Source: Hofstenia miamia
Taxonomy: Eukaryota; Xenacoelomorpha; Acoela
DNA: 63,031 nucleotides
Direction: 5' to 3'
NCBI GenBank assembly: GCA_004352715.1
Contig: SCFE01000049.1
Location: 1,913,338-1,976,368, forward strand
The stretch's first letter is position 1. Each line of letters begins with the position of its first letter. The notes under the pieces are model-generated. The model was not told the DNA's origin. It worked only from the letters and a program-made list of their open reading frames with translations, and searched no databases. Position numbers and translations under genes: made by a program. Positions 35,655 to 45,872 of the stretch are shown one piece after another.

Positions 35655-36029
35655 TTAAAGAATATAATGCTTTCCGGAAATTTGCTCTGCATCATGAAGG
35701 CAGACATCTAACACCGTGTTGATCAGCTGTGTTTTATCCAATATCGTTATTTTTGATAGCTTCTGCTTCATAATGGCCCATAAAGTCTCAATTGGGTTTA
35801 AATCTGGCGAGTTACCATGCCAGTCTAAAACATCAATATTTTGACTTGTGAAGAAATCTTTGCACACTCGTGAGATATGACAGCGTGCTAGATCCTGCTG
35901 AAGAATATACCCATTTGGAAATTCCCTATTTGCATATGGCAAAAGTTTGCTTGAAATAATGTCAATATATTGATCCAACCTCATTGTGCCATTGACAATA
36001 TGTAAATCACCAATACTATTGTAGCTCAT
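35655..36029 (-). pseudogene. Tc1-like transposase, catalytic C-terminal part
   Basis: A 124-codon frame containing GYILQQDLARCHISRVCKDF with the second catalytic aspartate, and NSPDLNPIETLWAIMKQKL with the third acidic residue, as in Tc1 DDE transposases. The first one (FSDE) is readable upstream near 36150 but is separated by stops. The frame is cut after LHDAE by the hAT insertion. The residues after that are non-Tc1 sequence read through the junction. The protein acts on the element's own ends at TA sites when intact; this copy is dead. Confidence 0.8.
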
Positions 36030-37045
36030 ACATCCTCAAAACATAACACTGCTTGGGGTGCGTTACCAATTGAATACGATGTTGATCACTAAATGGCTCA
36101 TTCCCTCGTCGTACTATCCTAGTATTCTTCACTTGAACTTGAATAGTAGTTTCATCTGAGAATATAACATAGAAAATATCATTATATAAATGAAATACAT
36201 AGCATGCTAGGAAAAAATTACAACTTTTCCATGTAGATTATCAATATATTTAACTAAGCCACTATCAGCAACATATATAAACTTTAGTTAATGCTAAAAA
36301 ATTGTTTTTGGAAGTCTTGTGTACTATAATAATTTTTTCTTAACTAAAAACAATGACCAATCAGATTGCTAGTTTTAGGAGAAATTTGATGCTTCATAAA
36401 ATTCTTGTTATGTTGAGACAAATTTAATAATACACCAACCTTTTTCATTGACAAACAGATCAGTTTTTATACTTTTTTGCCCATTGCATACGTTTGAGTT
36501 TCATGCCAGCAGTTAAGCGGGTTTCTTGCAAGGTTTCATCAAAAACCTTCCAGCCTCTCTTAATCCCCTCGCTATTGTTTTACAGGACATTGCAAGATAG
36601 ATTTTCTTCTCTTTTTATGCCAACTGAAGTCAGAGAAGGATCAATTAAACCACATTTACCCTTTCTTTTTGGTGAGGAGTCCCCATTTTGTGGTAGTGCT
36701 TGATGATGTCAAAAACCGTAGATTGTTGTACAGACACAGCTTATTAAATTTCTCTTTGTGTCATTTTAAATGAAGAAAAATAACACGTTCGCGATTAGAT
36801 TTGCTGGAATCCATAACTAAAACATTACAAAATTGCTTAAAATGTCTAAAAATACCAATGTAATCTTTTATTTGAAATTAGTATATTACCTATAAATTTG
36901 ATGTTAAGAGCTATTTAAATTTTAAAAAATTGAAAAACGAAATGTTTGTTGACTTAATGTTATTCAATATAACTCAATGGCAAGAATGTGTAGGCCTTGT
37001 TAACTAGTGAATTCTTTAAAAATTTCCTTGACCTGATTAAATTGG

Positions 37046-38247
37046 CAGCCATGAATTTTCATAAGTCCACACAATTTCAAAATTTTTTTGTTGCTTCCAT
37101 TTCATGAATACAACTTTCATTTTTTGTTTCCCAAATTTTGTATTGGACGAAATGTTCTTGCAGGGTTTCCAAAAATATTACAATCAAACAGTTAAATGAA
37201 ATTATAATTTAATTTATAATATGGAATTTTTCCTGCAGTAATGGCAATCTTTTGACATCAAAGAAAAGAAATTTTAAATTCATAGAAACTTTTTTGATAA
37301 TTAAAAATTGCTAAGTCCGTTTTATCCTAAATCTTCTTACTGTAGATTTCTCTAAACCTTCATGCTGTCAAATATGTGGTTTTTACTATTGTTTGTGCTG
37401 AAAAATATATGAGAAACAGGTTTAAATGAACGAATAACTTTCAATATTTTTCCATACTTCTGAAAACAGTCAATTTATATTTCAATATTTTTAAATATTT
37501 GTTCACATTGTTTTTTGAATTTTTTGAATAATTTTACAAAAAAATTGTTTCACATTGCAATGTGAACATTTGAATAAATTGTCTTAACCATTCTCTTAAT
37601 AATCAGCATGTAATTGCGAACAGATGTTCAAACTCCTTTCTCCATAGACCCCGTATAAACTACAGCCTAAACTCACAAGGCCAATAGAATAGTACAATGC
37701 TATGATTGTTAATTCATTTAGGTTAGGTGAAAATTGTTCCTAGAAATTTAAGAACAAGAAAATGCTACACACAATTGATTCCTGTAACACAGAGAAAATA
37801 AATGCTTGTTCCACAAATTTTTAAAAATCAGACCTACACCAACCGAGACCCCAATGGAATTTAGACATCATGGGACTCACATCACCCACAGTTACTTACA
37901 CACTATTAATTATTTCTTATATTTTTGTAATATTAATTGAATTAGGTGCATACACAGTAGTTTATCTTAAATGTAAATCACATTAAGGGATTTAAGTTGT
38001 GGGTAGATTTATGCATTACTACAATGCTAGCAAGGTGTTAACTGCACTTCTGTGTACAGAGAGAAAATAAGCGAGAAAGCTAGGTAAATATGATTACTCA
38101 ATAATTGCATTTCAGTGTGATCTAGCGCAAGTTCAGCTTTCAATCTACAATTGCAGAGGTGCAGAACACACCCTGATAGTGTTGAAGAATCCATATTTCA
38201 TTGGATGAATGACACTTTTGTTCTTAAACGCTAAGTATATATATATA
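37046..38247. other. AT-rich intronic stretch
   Basis: Nothing recognised. A 14-N gap follows at 38248-38261. Confidence 0.5.
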
Positions 38248-38261
38248 NNNNNNNNNNNNNN

Positions 38262-38700
38262 TTATTTAAATTCAAATCTCTGCAAACATCTCTCCTTTTC
38301 CTTAATGACTATATTAAATTAAATGAGCGATCGCAAAAATTTCTGTGTTTAGATAAAAATTATAATGGCTTTCATCACATATCAATTAAATTGTGGAATA
38401 ATTTAGATTATGAAACGCGAATAGAAAAAAACTATAAAAAATTTAGAAAAAAATTAAAGCAGTCTCTTCTAATAAAACAATATACATTAGGGGACGGTAA
38501 TACACTTCATGCATTCGAAACATACATCCAACATTGAGCACCTACACAAACATTCACACAAACATTGATTATATTATTATATATTGTACATATTCATTTG
38601 TAGTAATTTATTTGCTTATATTTTATTTTTCTTTTGTCATGTGTTAGTTTGTAGAATTTTGTATACATTAAGCAATAAATTTGCTTTGACTCTTATTTAC
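38262..38700 (+). pseudogene. LINE 3' end, copy 1 of a tandem pair
   Basis: Reads FKSLQTSLLFLNDYI, NERSQKFLCLDKN and HISIKLWNNL, the same C-terminal protein segment as the neighbour at 38737, and ends near ATTGAG at 38536. The 3' untranslated part ends GCAATAAATTTGCTTTGACTC. The 5' side is cut by the gap. Confidence 0.65.
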
Positions 38701-39205
38701 TGTTATTTATTTACAGCAATAAATGTGCTTTGACTCTTGTTATTATTATTATTATTATCAATATCAAAATTATTTAAGTGTAAATCTGGTATACCTTCTC
38801 TTTTATTTTTAAAACAATATTTTAAGTTAAATGAACGTTCTCAAAAATTTTTATGCTTAGATAAACATTCAAATAGTTTTCACCACATGGCAACTAAAAT
38901 TTGGAATAACTTAGACCATGAAATTAAAATGGAAATTAACTACAAAAAATTTAGAAAAAAAGTGCGAACATTCCTCTTTCACAGACAATGCATACTTAAT
39001 GACAATAATACACTACACCTCTTCGAAAATTTCGTATGATCCTAGATAATGTACACACACACACAAATCCCCAACAAACACACACCACACAATTATATAT
39101 GCATATGCTACTATGATTTTGTTAATAGTTTTTAATTTATAGTCTTGTACTAAAGATTTTTTGCAATAAATTGCTTTTGACTCTTATAATTATTATTACC
39201 AATAT
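38701..39205 (+). pseudogene. LINE 3' end, copy 2 of a tandem pair
   Basis: The frame 38737-39039 contains SISKLFKCKSGIPSLLFLKQ, NERSQKFLCLDKHSNSFHHM and TKIWNNLDHEIKM, a C-terminal post-RT segment of a CR1/L2-type LINE. It ends with TGA and a 3' end GCAATAAATTGCTTTTGACTC followed by TTATTATTA. It starts right after the (TTA)n tail of copy 1 (about 38740-38758). Confidence 0.65.
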
Positions 39206-39554
39206 GTGTGTTAGAAAATCTGTGAAATAAAACAGGTTTATAGAATAAGCCCACAAGGCAATGGAACATTCCAAGAATGTTCCAATATATATTTACACTT
39301 TGGAAATTAAAATACTAGTTGATTTAGACTTATAAATAAATACATTGTTGATTGTTTTTTCATTGTTCTTGACATATTTTGTTAATATTGATTAGTGATA
39401 TAAAACTAGGTCTATTTTTACAATTACAGAAATTAAAGCGTCAAGGTAATGCTTTTTCGTAGAGTAAAATCATTCTTTACTATCTAGTAGTAATATATGT
39501 AATGAGCAATATTTTTTTGTCATTCTTGTAGTTTTTTGCCCATTCTTGTAGTTT
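39206..39554. other. AT-rich intronic stretch
   Basis: Nothing recognised. Confidence 0.5.
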
Positions 39555-40224
39555 CCCTCTGTTTATTATTATTTCATTACTTCTCACAGCTTCATGCTGG
39601 TATCCCTCTCAGCTAGGGGAACTCACCAGTTCCCAGGGAGTCCCAGAGCTTTCCTCAGGACTCTAGCTGTTCCTAACAACGCTGCCTTCTGTGCTACTGC
39701 TCCTCCCCACTTTGATACTCTCAACTCTTCCAAGTTCTCTTATGCTTCTTACTCACTGCTCCTAGTGCTCCTACAACTACGGGGACTACTTCAACTTTCT
39801 TTAACTTCCACAGCCTTTCTATTTCCTCTGCTAACTCTCTGTACTTGTCTATCTTCTCTTTCTCCTTGCTTTCTACATTTCTGTCCTTTGGTACTGCTAT
39901 GTCTATCACTGTTCCCAATCTTCTCTCTTCGTCTACTACTACTATGTCTGGCCTCCGTGCTTCTATCACCTTGCTTGTCTGTATGTTGAAGTCCCACAGT
40001 ATCTTAACCTTCTCATTTTCTATGACGCCCTGTGGCTGGTGCTCATACCACTTGTCTCCTGCTTCTAACCCATGCTGCCTGCTCAAACTCCAGTGTACCA
40101 TTCTTCCCACCTTGTCATGCCTGAACTTATACTCATTCTGTGCCAACTTCTCACACCCTGCTATCAGATGGTCTACTGTCTCCGCCTCTTTCTTACATAG
40201 CCACCTTGTCATGCCTGAACTTAT
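39555..40224 (-). pseudogene. 5'-truncated LINE, RT C-terminal region
   Basis: A 163-codon frame (40212-39721). It contains WLCKKEAETVDHLIAGCEKL, FRHDKVGRMVHWSL, IEARRPDIVVVDEERRLGTV and IDIAVPKDRNVE. The CxxC/HxxxxC remnant followed by RPDIVVxD...IDIAxPxDxNV matches the C-terminal endonuclease-like region of animal non-LTR polyproteins. The open frame is intact over its length. The 3' side ends in (TAA)n on this strand (about 39563-39575) and the 5' junction also abuts (TAA)n (40222-40239). A 24-bp internal segment is repeated at the 5' junction; see findings. Confidence 0.8.
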
Positions 40225-40288
40225 TATTATTATTATTAGTCTAATAAAGCACCTGCAATATTTTCTGTAAAACTTTTCGAATGCTTAG

Positions 40289-40597
40289 ATTCGTCGAAAT
40301 TTACTTTATTTGACGCAATGCGCAGGGTGGTGGCTCCATATTCTCATTCAAAAAGGAATTCAGGTGTTTTCCTACAGTGCACATGCAAGCCTAACTGAAC
40401 GTACATTTTGGAACATTACCCGTGGTACTGAACAATTCGGTCTTTTGCTCAAACAGAACCGACCAAATGATTCTTTTCGTGCATATTTAGCTTCTCATTG
40501 GTGTCAGAAAATCTCTCGCTTCCATATTACTATTACAAATATCAAATTTCCTTTATTCAAAATCAAGCTCTACACTCTTGCCAAATTTCTCAAACAG
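40289..40597 (+). CDS. Host gene exon C
   Basis: 103 codons, phase 0 on both sides, between CTTAG|ATT and CAG|GTTTGA (a weaker donor). It encodes LLYLTQCAGWWLHILIQKG, then LTERTFWNITRGTEQFGLLL and YLASHWCQKISRFHITITNI. The 20.7-kb intron separating it from exon B is the largest visible. A protein-like composition with three W residues and codon use unlike the surrounding AT-rich DNA support it as coding. No domain assigned beyond the CCDC142-like suggestion. Confidence 0.75.
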
Positions 40598-40880
40598 GTT
40601 TGATTTTTGGATTTACATATTTCCTTCATTATATGTGAAAATATTATAAAAGTTTTATAGACAACCAATTTGAAGAAGTGACACATTAATCAACTTAAAT
40701 ATTTTTTTATAATAACTTAAATTTAATGTGGTTTGAATGCTGCAAAAGTAACTTCAAATGGAAACCGGCCTGATTCAATTCTTACATATATTAGTCTATA
40801 TTAGGTAACTTGCAATTGTTTGCACGATTTTCAGGTTTGTAATATTTTTATCCAGAGATGTCTACGTTCCATACTTATTG

Positions 40881-40917
<37 letters not shown>

Positions 40918-40919
40918 AA
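40598..40919. other. Intronic stretch with (TA)n
   Basis: Nothing recognised before the (TA)n run at 40881-40913. Confidence 0.5.
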
Positions 40920-41340
40920 ACAAATTCTTATCAGATTTTTCATATTGGAAATTAAAATAAAATTTTATCACATATATTAGACCGGTTTCGATAGATAGTC
41001 TATCTTCGTCAGTAAAATGGTGGTGATATTTTAAAAAGCTAAGTTTAATGTTATGATACATTATTTTAGAATAATTTGGCGATGTTAAGTTCTTTCTGTC
41101 TATTTAAGAGTTTGCTTTTGTCTTTTGTTTCATTGATGATAATTGTTTTTTCTAATTCCGTAAATTTTGTTTTCATTATAGTTTTAAAGTTTTCTTTTTT
41201 CTTTGGATGTTGATGGCAAAATATTTCTGATCTTAGGTGGCCTCCATATGTCGTTTGGTCTCACCGATGTATGAGTCATCCAAATTATTCTAATATAATG
41301 CATCATAACATTAAACTTAACTTTTTAAAATATGTGTTTA
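40920..41340 (-). mobile_element. Penelope-like element fragment with inverted arms
   Basis: Arms 41027-41082 and 41280-41333 are inverted copies (AAGTTTAATGTTATGATACA and its near complement). Between them the minus strand reads LDDSYIGETKRHME (41285-41240), a GIY-YIG signature, followed by an AT-rich, lysine-rich stretch. Left of the arm, 40981-41018 carries CCGGTTTCGATAG...CTTCGTCAG, the Penelope terminal-repeat motif that reads CTGACGAAG...CGAAACCGG on the minus strand. Confidence 0.7.
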
Positions 41341-41374
41341 AAATTTATTTTAATTTATATATATATATATACAC

Positions 41375-41410
<36 letters not shown>
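41341..41410. repeat. (TA)n microsatellite
   Basis: Adjacent to the next Tc1 relic and probably its target. Confidence 0.85.
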
Positions 41411-41413
<3 letters not shown>

Positions 41414-42570
41414 GCCTTGAAAATAAAAGTCGCACAGAAGATATAAAATATAAAATATCTGCATTTTATTAATAATAATAACTTATACACCTACATAGCA
41501 ATATTCAAATGAAGTACACGGGTTTTTGTATTTAATAGGGTATCCTATATTTTTGCCAAATCTTGTACCGTCTTTGACATCAACTTAAACAATTTCGCAA
41601 TGTGCCTATCAGAAATTTTAAACAAATCTTGTTTTATTGATCGCCATAGATCATTTATATCTGTAATCTTCTTATTATTCGCCATTCTCTTTAGCTGATC
41701 CCATATATTCTTCTTCATATTGAGGTCTGAAGAACTCGCTGGCTAGTCTGGCAGAAGCATAACTCCTTTTCTTTCCATAAATTCCATAACTTCTTCGGTC
41801 TTTTGACAAGGTACGTTGTCTTGCTGCAGAAAGAGATCTTGATCCAGCAGTGGTAGTACAAGACCCCTAAGGATGTCAATATATTGCCTTCTGTCCATCG
41901 TTTTATCCACCTTTGTCAGAAATCGCATCCCAGAACTCCATATTGCTCCAAACATCATACCTGATTTTGTTGACCAGGGATATGTGTAGCTAATTGTCTG
42001 GTCTTGAATCGATAATCTTAACCCCTAGGTCTCCTGGCGAATTGCACTCTTTTCGATTGAAACTGTATACGACTTTCACCAGAAAATACAACAATGTACC
42101 AGTGTTTTTCATGGTTGCTAATTTTTTCACGACCCCAGAAAAGTCTCGATTTGATATGATGCGAATTTAGGAGAGGTTTTCGGTAGATGTGTCTCCAAAA
42201 TAGAGTCCATTTCCGTAAAATGTAGCGGATCCTACCTAGTGAATAATTCTAACCATCACACCAACTACTTTTCAATTCTCTGGATTTCGCTTTTGGTCAA
42301 ATTACAGAGACCCTCTGTCATAAGACTCTGTGGACTTTGATGGATGCCCTTCTGCTTTTACTCGTTCAATTTGGCCTTAAGTCTAAAAAACGGCTATAAT
42401 GCACCTGCCAGTAAATTTTAAGATCATTAAATGTTCCGCTATTTCTTTTTGAGAAAGTCCAAACTGGAATTTTTGGATCACTTGCTTCCTGATATGATTT
42501 GGCGTACCTTTATGTCCAAAGTTTTCAAAAAGTAAGCAGATTTTGCTGTGTGTCTTACTTGGATAGGTTA
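41411..42570 (-). pseudogene. Degenerate Tc1-like transposon
   Basis: On the minus strand, HTH segment VIQKFQFGLSQKEIAEHLMI (about 42475-42415) is followed by VVFSGESRIQFQ (about 42090), where the usual FSDE aspartate has become glycine. Then come MMFGAIWSSGMRFLTKV and LFLQQDNVPCQKTEEVMEFM (41958-41743) with the second aspartate. After a stop, SSSDLNMKKNIWDQLKR has K in place of the usual E. Two of three catalytic positions are lost. The left end CAGCCTTGAAAATAAAAGTC abuts (TA)n; the right end is weakly matched (AGACACACAG on the minus strand). Confidence 0.75.
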
Positions 42571-42715
42571 GATAATGAATTCAACTAAACTAAATTAATT
42601 AAATGTCGACAATTTAAGGCGAGTGTATCATGATTTGTGATTATATTGTTTGAATGCATTTATAATGTTAGACTTTTATGTTCAAGAATGTATATATATA
42701 TATATATATATATAT

Positions 42716-43079
42716 CAGACTTGTCAATGAGCCGACATTTTTAAGCTCAGCTCGGCTCGGCTCGTTTTACTTTTGAGTATTTTCGGCTCGGCTCGGCTCG
42801 CCACATAAAACTGTTCAATGAGGCTCGTTTTAGCTCGATATTTTTTCAAAAAATACTGCATTCTCAGAAATTTTTAAATAGCTCTTTCTAATTATTTAAT
42901 AAACATTTTAAAATACGGTTATAAAAAAGGTATATTGAATAAAAAATAAGGAAAATCTGCATAAGCAAATTAAAAAGGAGAACTATAAATTGGCTCGGCT
43001 TAATAAAGGCTCGTTTTGGGCTCGTTGTATATCAAATGCTCTGCTCAAGCTCGGCTCGGCTCGGCTCGTTAGAAGCTCG
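42716..43079 (-). mobile_element. CGAGC-family MITE, copy 8 (right end in gap)
   Basis: Begins CAGACTTGTCAATGAGCC directly after a (TA)n run, reverse orientation. The arms show long GGCTCGGCTCGG runs. The right end lies in the gap 43080-43385 (306 N), after which (TA)n resumes, so the insertion is inside the microsatellite. Confidence 0.85.
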
Positions 43080-43385
43080 NNNNNNNNNNNNNNNNNNNNN
43101 NNNNNNNNNNNNNNNNNNNNNNNNNNNNNNNNNNNNNNNNNNNNNNNNNNNNNNNNNNNNNNNNNNNNNNNNNNNNNNNNNNNNNNNNNNNNNNNNNNNN
43201 NNNNNNNNNNNNNNNNNNNNNNNNNNNNNNNNNNNNNNNNNNNNNNNNNNNNNNNNNNNNNNNNNNNNNNNNNNNNNNNNNNNNNNNNNNNNNNNNNNNN
43301 NNNNNNNNNNNNNNNNNNNNNNNNNNNNNNNNNNNNNNNNNNNNNNNNNNNNNNNNNNNNNNNNNNNNNNNNNNNNNNNNNNNNN

Positions 43386-44155
43386 TATGTATATATATAT
43401 ATATATTACAGAATGAAAAGCTTGATCTAGTTTTAGGGATGTTCTCATTTGACGATTTCCTTGTTAAATTCAAGAAAAAATTTTTATTTATATTTTTTAG
43501 AGAGTTTAAAATATTAACATTGTAATAGATTGGTTTTTCAAAATGGCAACTTATTTGATACAGAAATTCTTGCTCCGCAAATTTAAAATTTTACCCCTTG
43601 CCATGGTGCATGTGGGGATCTCCAATCGCACGGCAAGCTTGATGGAGTATCATCCATCTTCGTTTTATTGGCGATCTCATTAGGCTTTCGAAATTCGATA
43701 GCTGAAAAGCATTTGGCGAAAGTCATTCTTCTGCAATGCTATGGTATTGTTCTGCTTCTATTATATTCAAACGATTGTATTTCCTTCAGAACTCGGTTTT
43801 CCTGTCTATTATTTGCTTTCTGTGATGACATTTTACAAATATATATATTGTTTCCACTGGCTTTTAATTGAAAAGTTCAATTCTCCTTTGTCTGCTTTGT
43901 GTTAAGCGTAATAAATCCATTAGGCTTGAAAGAGAATCAACCTATGTTTTACTTGAGAGTGCTTGCTTCTCTTAATGTTTAATTATCGTTGGCAACAGTA
44001 AATACCGGCACTATTTTCATCTAGCGTATTTATACAATTTTATCTTGATTAAGCGTGTGAAACGGATTGTTTCTAAACATTAAATAAATAGGTTTTAATA
44101 TTATAGGCTAAGTTGAATTCCATTGTGGTATCCTACAGAGAGTGACTTCGGGAAC
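43386..44155. other. AT-rich intronic stretch
   Basis: An open frame at 43668-43871 has no motif. No gene called. Confidence 0.45.
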
Positions 44156-44722
44156 CTGATTAAATCGTACCCGGTTTCTGCTTTCGGGTCTGGTCGGGTT
44201 CAGGTACAAAGACTAGATTGATTGCTAAAATGTACTGATGTTAATCACCATTTGAGAAAGATCCAAGACGTTAAGTAATACCAATGAATTGCTGTTTCTC
44301 TATCAGGAAATGATTGATGTTAATGATCATTTGATTGCACAGAGATAAGTAATACAAATCCGAGTCAAATGTTTGGGGTCGGGTTGGGTTCGGATTAGAC
44401 TTGTCAACGAGCCGAGCTTCTAACGAGCCGAGCCGAGCTTGAGCACAGTATTTGATATACAACGAGCCCAAAACGGGCCTATTTTAGGCGAAGCAAGTCT
44501 ATAGTTCTGCTTGTTAATTTAATTATGGAAATTTTTCTTATTTTTTGCACAATATTTTTAAAAAAATACTGAGCTAAAACGAGCCTCATTCAAAGATTTT
44601 ATGTGGCGAGGCGAGGCGATCCAAACTTACACAAAATTTCAACGATCCGAACCGAGCCGAGCCGAGCCGAGCTTGGAAAGTTCGGCTTGTTGACAAGTCT
44701 GGTTCGGGTAGTAAATCCTCTA
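44156..44722. mobile_element. GGTTCGG-word element, interrupted by a CGAGC copy
   Basis: ACCCGGTTTCTGCTTTCGGG and TCTGGTCGGGTTCAGG lie at the left; GGGGTCGGGTTGGGTTCGG lies at about 44376-44393 and GGTTCGGGTAG resumes at 44701 after the nested copy. The core is AT-rich. Ends are not exactly fixed. Confidence 0.5.
44396..44701 (+). mobile_element. CGAGC-family MITE, copy 9 (nested)
   Basis: A 306-bp copy with an internal deletion in the core. Left end TAGACTTGTCAACGAGCC, right end GACAAGTCTG. Flanks gttcggat and gttcgggt match at 7 of 8. It lies within the GGTTCGG-word element. Confidence 0.88.
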
Positions 44723-45352
44723 TATCATATTCTATGCACCTGGTTATCTCAGAAGGAAAAGGTTGAAATATATGCTTGAAATATTTTTAAGAATCATTTT
44801 GAACTTCCATTGAGAAACCGCACACTCTTACACTCTTAGTTCTTCGGCTTTTCTGATTTTCCCTAATTTATCTTAAGTTTATATATTCTATTAGCCAGGA
44901 TTATTGTCGTTACCCACTGAACTATGATTCGTCTTGGTCATGACGTTATAATTACTACCATATTTAATTTCAATTGGACTTGAAGCCCTTTCAATAACGC
45001 TCATCTTTGTATTAAAGAATTTACTAAGTACAACTTGAAATGAGATAGCTAAAATAGCTGTTTAAAATTTGGTTAAGATTTAGTAAATAGTTTATGCGAA
45101 ATACGTTTTGCTGAACAAATGATATTTAAGAAGATTGCGTTCGATTACAGAAAACCTTAGTTTTTTCGAAAACTTTTCCAGTTTTCGTTTCCCTGTGGTA
45201 TTTTAAGTTTTGAATCGTTGAAGTTGATCCATTGTACATATTTTCCTTCAGATGATCTAAATACATTAAATTAATATTCATAAAAATCATAGTTTTCAGA
45301 TTTTTTTTATAGAAAATCGATATAGCTATTAAGCAAACCCTTTTAATTTTTC

Positions 45353-45354
<2 letters not shown>
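44723..45354. other. AT-rich intronic stretch
   Basis: Nothing recognised. Confidence 0.5.
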
Positions 45355-45391
<37 letters not shown>

Positions 45392-45872
45392 GATTTTACC
45401 TTTAAAGGATATAACTGCAAAAACAAAATAAACAAAATAAATAAATACTAGAGGAATTAGAGTTTTTGTGACAATTTCAGTATGGAAAGAGAATACACTT
45501 ACATAAGATTCCAATGGAAAGCAAAGATTAGAGTTAGATTTTGAAGGACGTGCCCAAAGATAAATATCTAGATTTTGAAATATAAAATTAGCTAGAAGAA
45601 TGATACGAAAAAAATAGGATGATTTTGATTTATGAATTAAAGGAGATTTAAAAGATAGATATTTAGATGCACGAGATTTAAATGTGCTTTAGAAAAATGA
45701 TAGATATTTATTAACATTAAAGTCATAGCTTCCAATAAGTAAGTTGTTAAGGAAAATAAGATCAAGATATTTTAAGTAAAGATTTATTGGAAGAAGATTG
45801 GCTTGAAAAAGAAGAATTTCGAATAAGGAATTTGAAGAGTAGAGGGAATGAAGAGCTCGATGCAGTATAACT
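45355..45872 (-). pseudogene. Decayed LINE 3' fragment with (ATT)n tail
   Basis: On the minus strand, interrupted frames read LLPINLYLKYLDLIFLNNLL and GSYDFNVNKYLSF, resembling the FPIAIQFQLYDLLYFNKLL...VNPYDYV segment of the copy at 53.7 kb. The (TAA)n run at 45355-45390 is its (ATT)n 3' tail on this strand. Multiple stops. Confidence 0.55.

Larger units (their letters stand above)
32866..35682 (-). mobile_element. hAT element (TTF/DUF4371 type) inserted in the Tc1 copy
   Basis: Bounded on the left by CAGTGGCGTAGATG (32866-32879), a hAT-type terminus. It is flanked by agctctgc (32858-32865) and tgctctgc (35683-35690), an 8-bp duplication with one mismatch that interrupts the Tc1 reading frame. 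The right terminus does not match the left, and 1000 N (32880-33879) hide the transposase C-terminus. The true structure is therefore unresolved. Confidence 0.7.
32659..37045 (-). mobile_element. Tc1-like element interrupted by a hAT insertion
   Basis: Inverted ends: the left has CAGGTCAAGAAATTTTTAAGA (about 32668-32688); the right has the complement of CAGGTCAAGGAAATTTTTAAAG (about 37013-37035). The transposase reads on the minus strand. It starts near 36820 (MDSSKSNRERVIFLHLK), passes MQWAKKYKN near 36470 and FSDETTIQVQVKNTRIVRR near 36130, and continues at 36029. The last 28 or so codons (LHYKLEETCHKLVENMLKAR) lie at 32774-32860, beyond the hAT insertion. A block of about 270 bp at 36170-36436 also interrupts the frame. 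Confidence 0.75.

Noticed and set aside
36170-36436. Possible intron inside the Tc1 transposase
   Set aside because: The AG at its end lies within the conserved FSDE codons, so splicing there would delete part of the catalytic motif. An inserted block is more likely.
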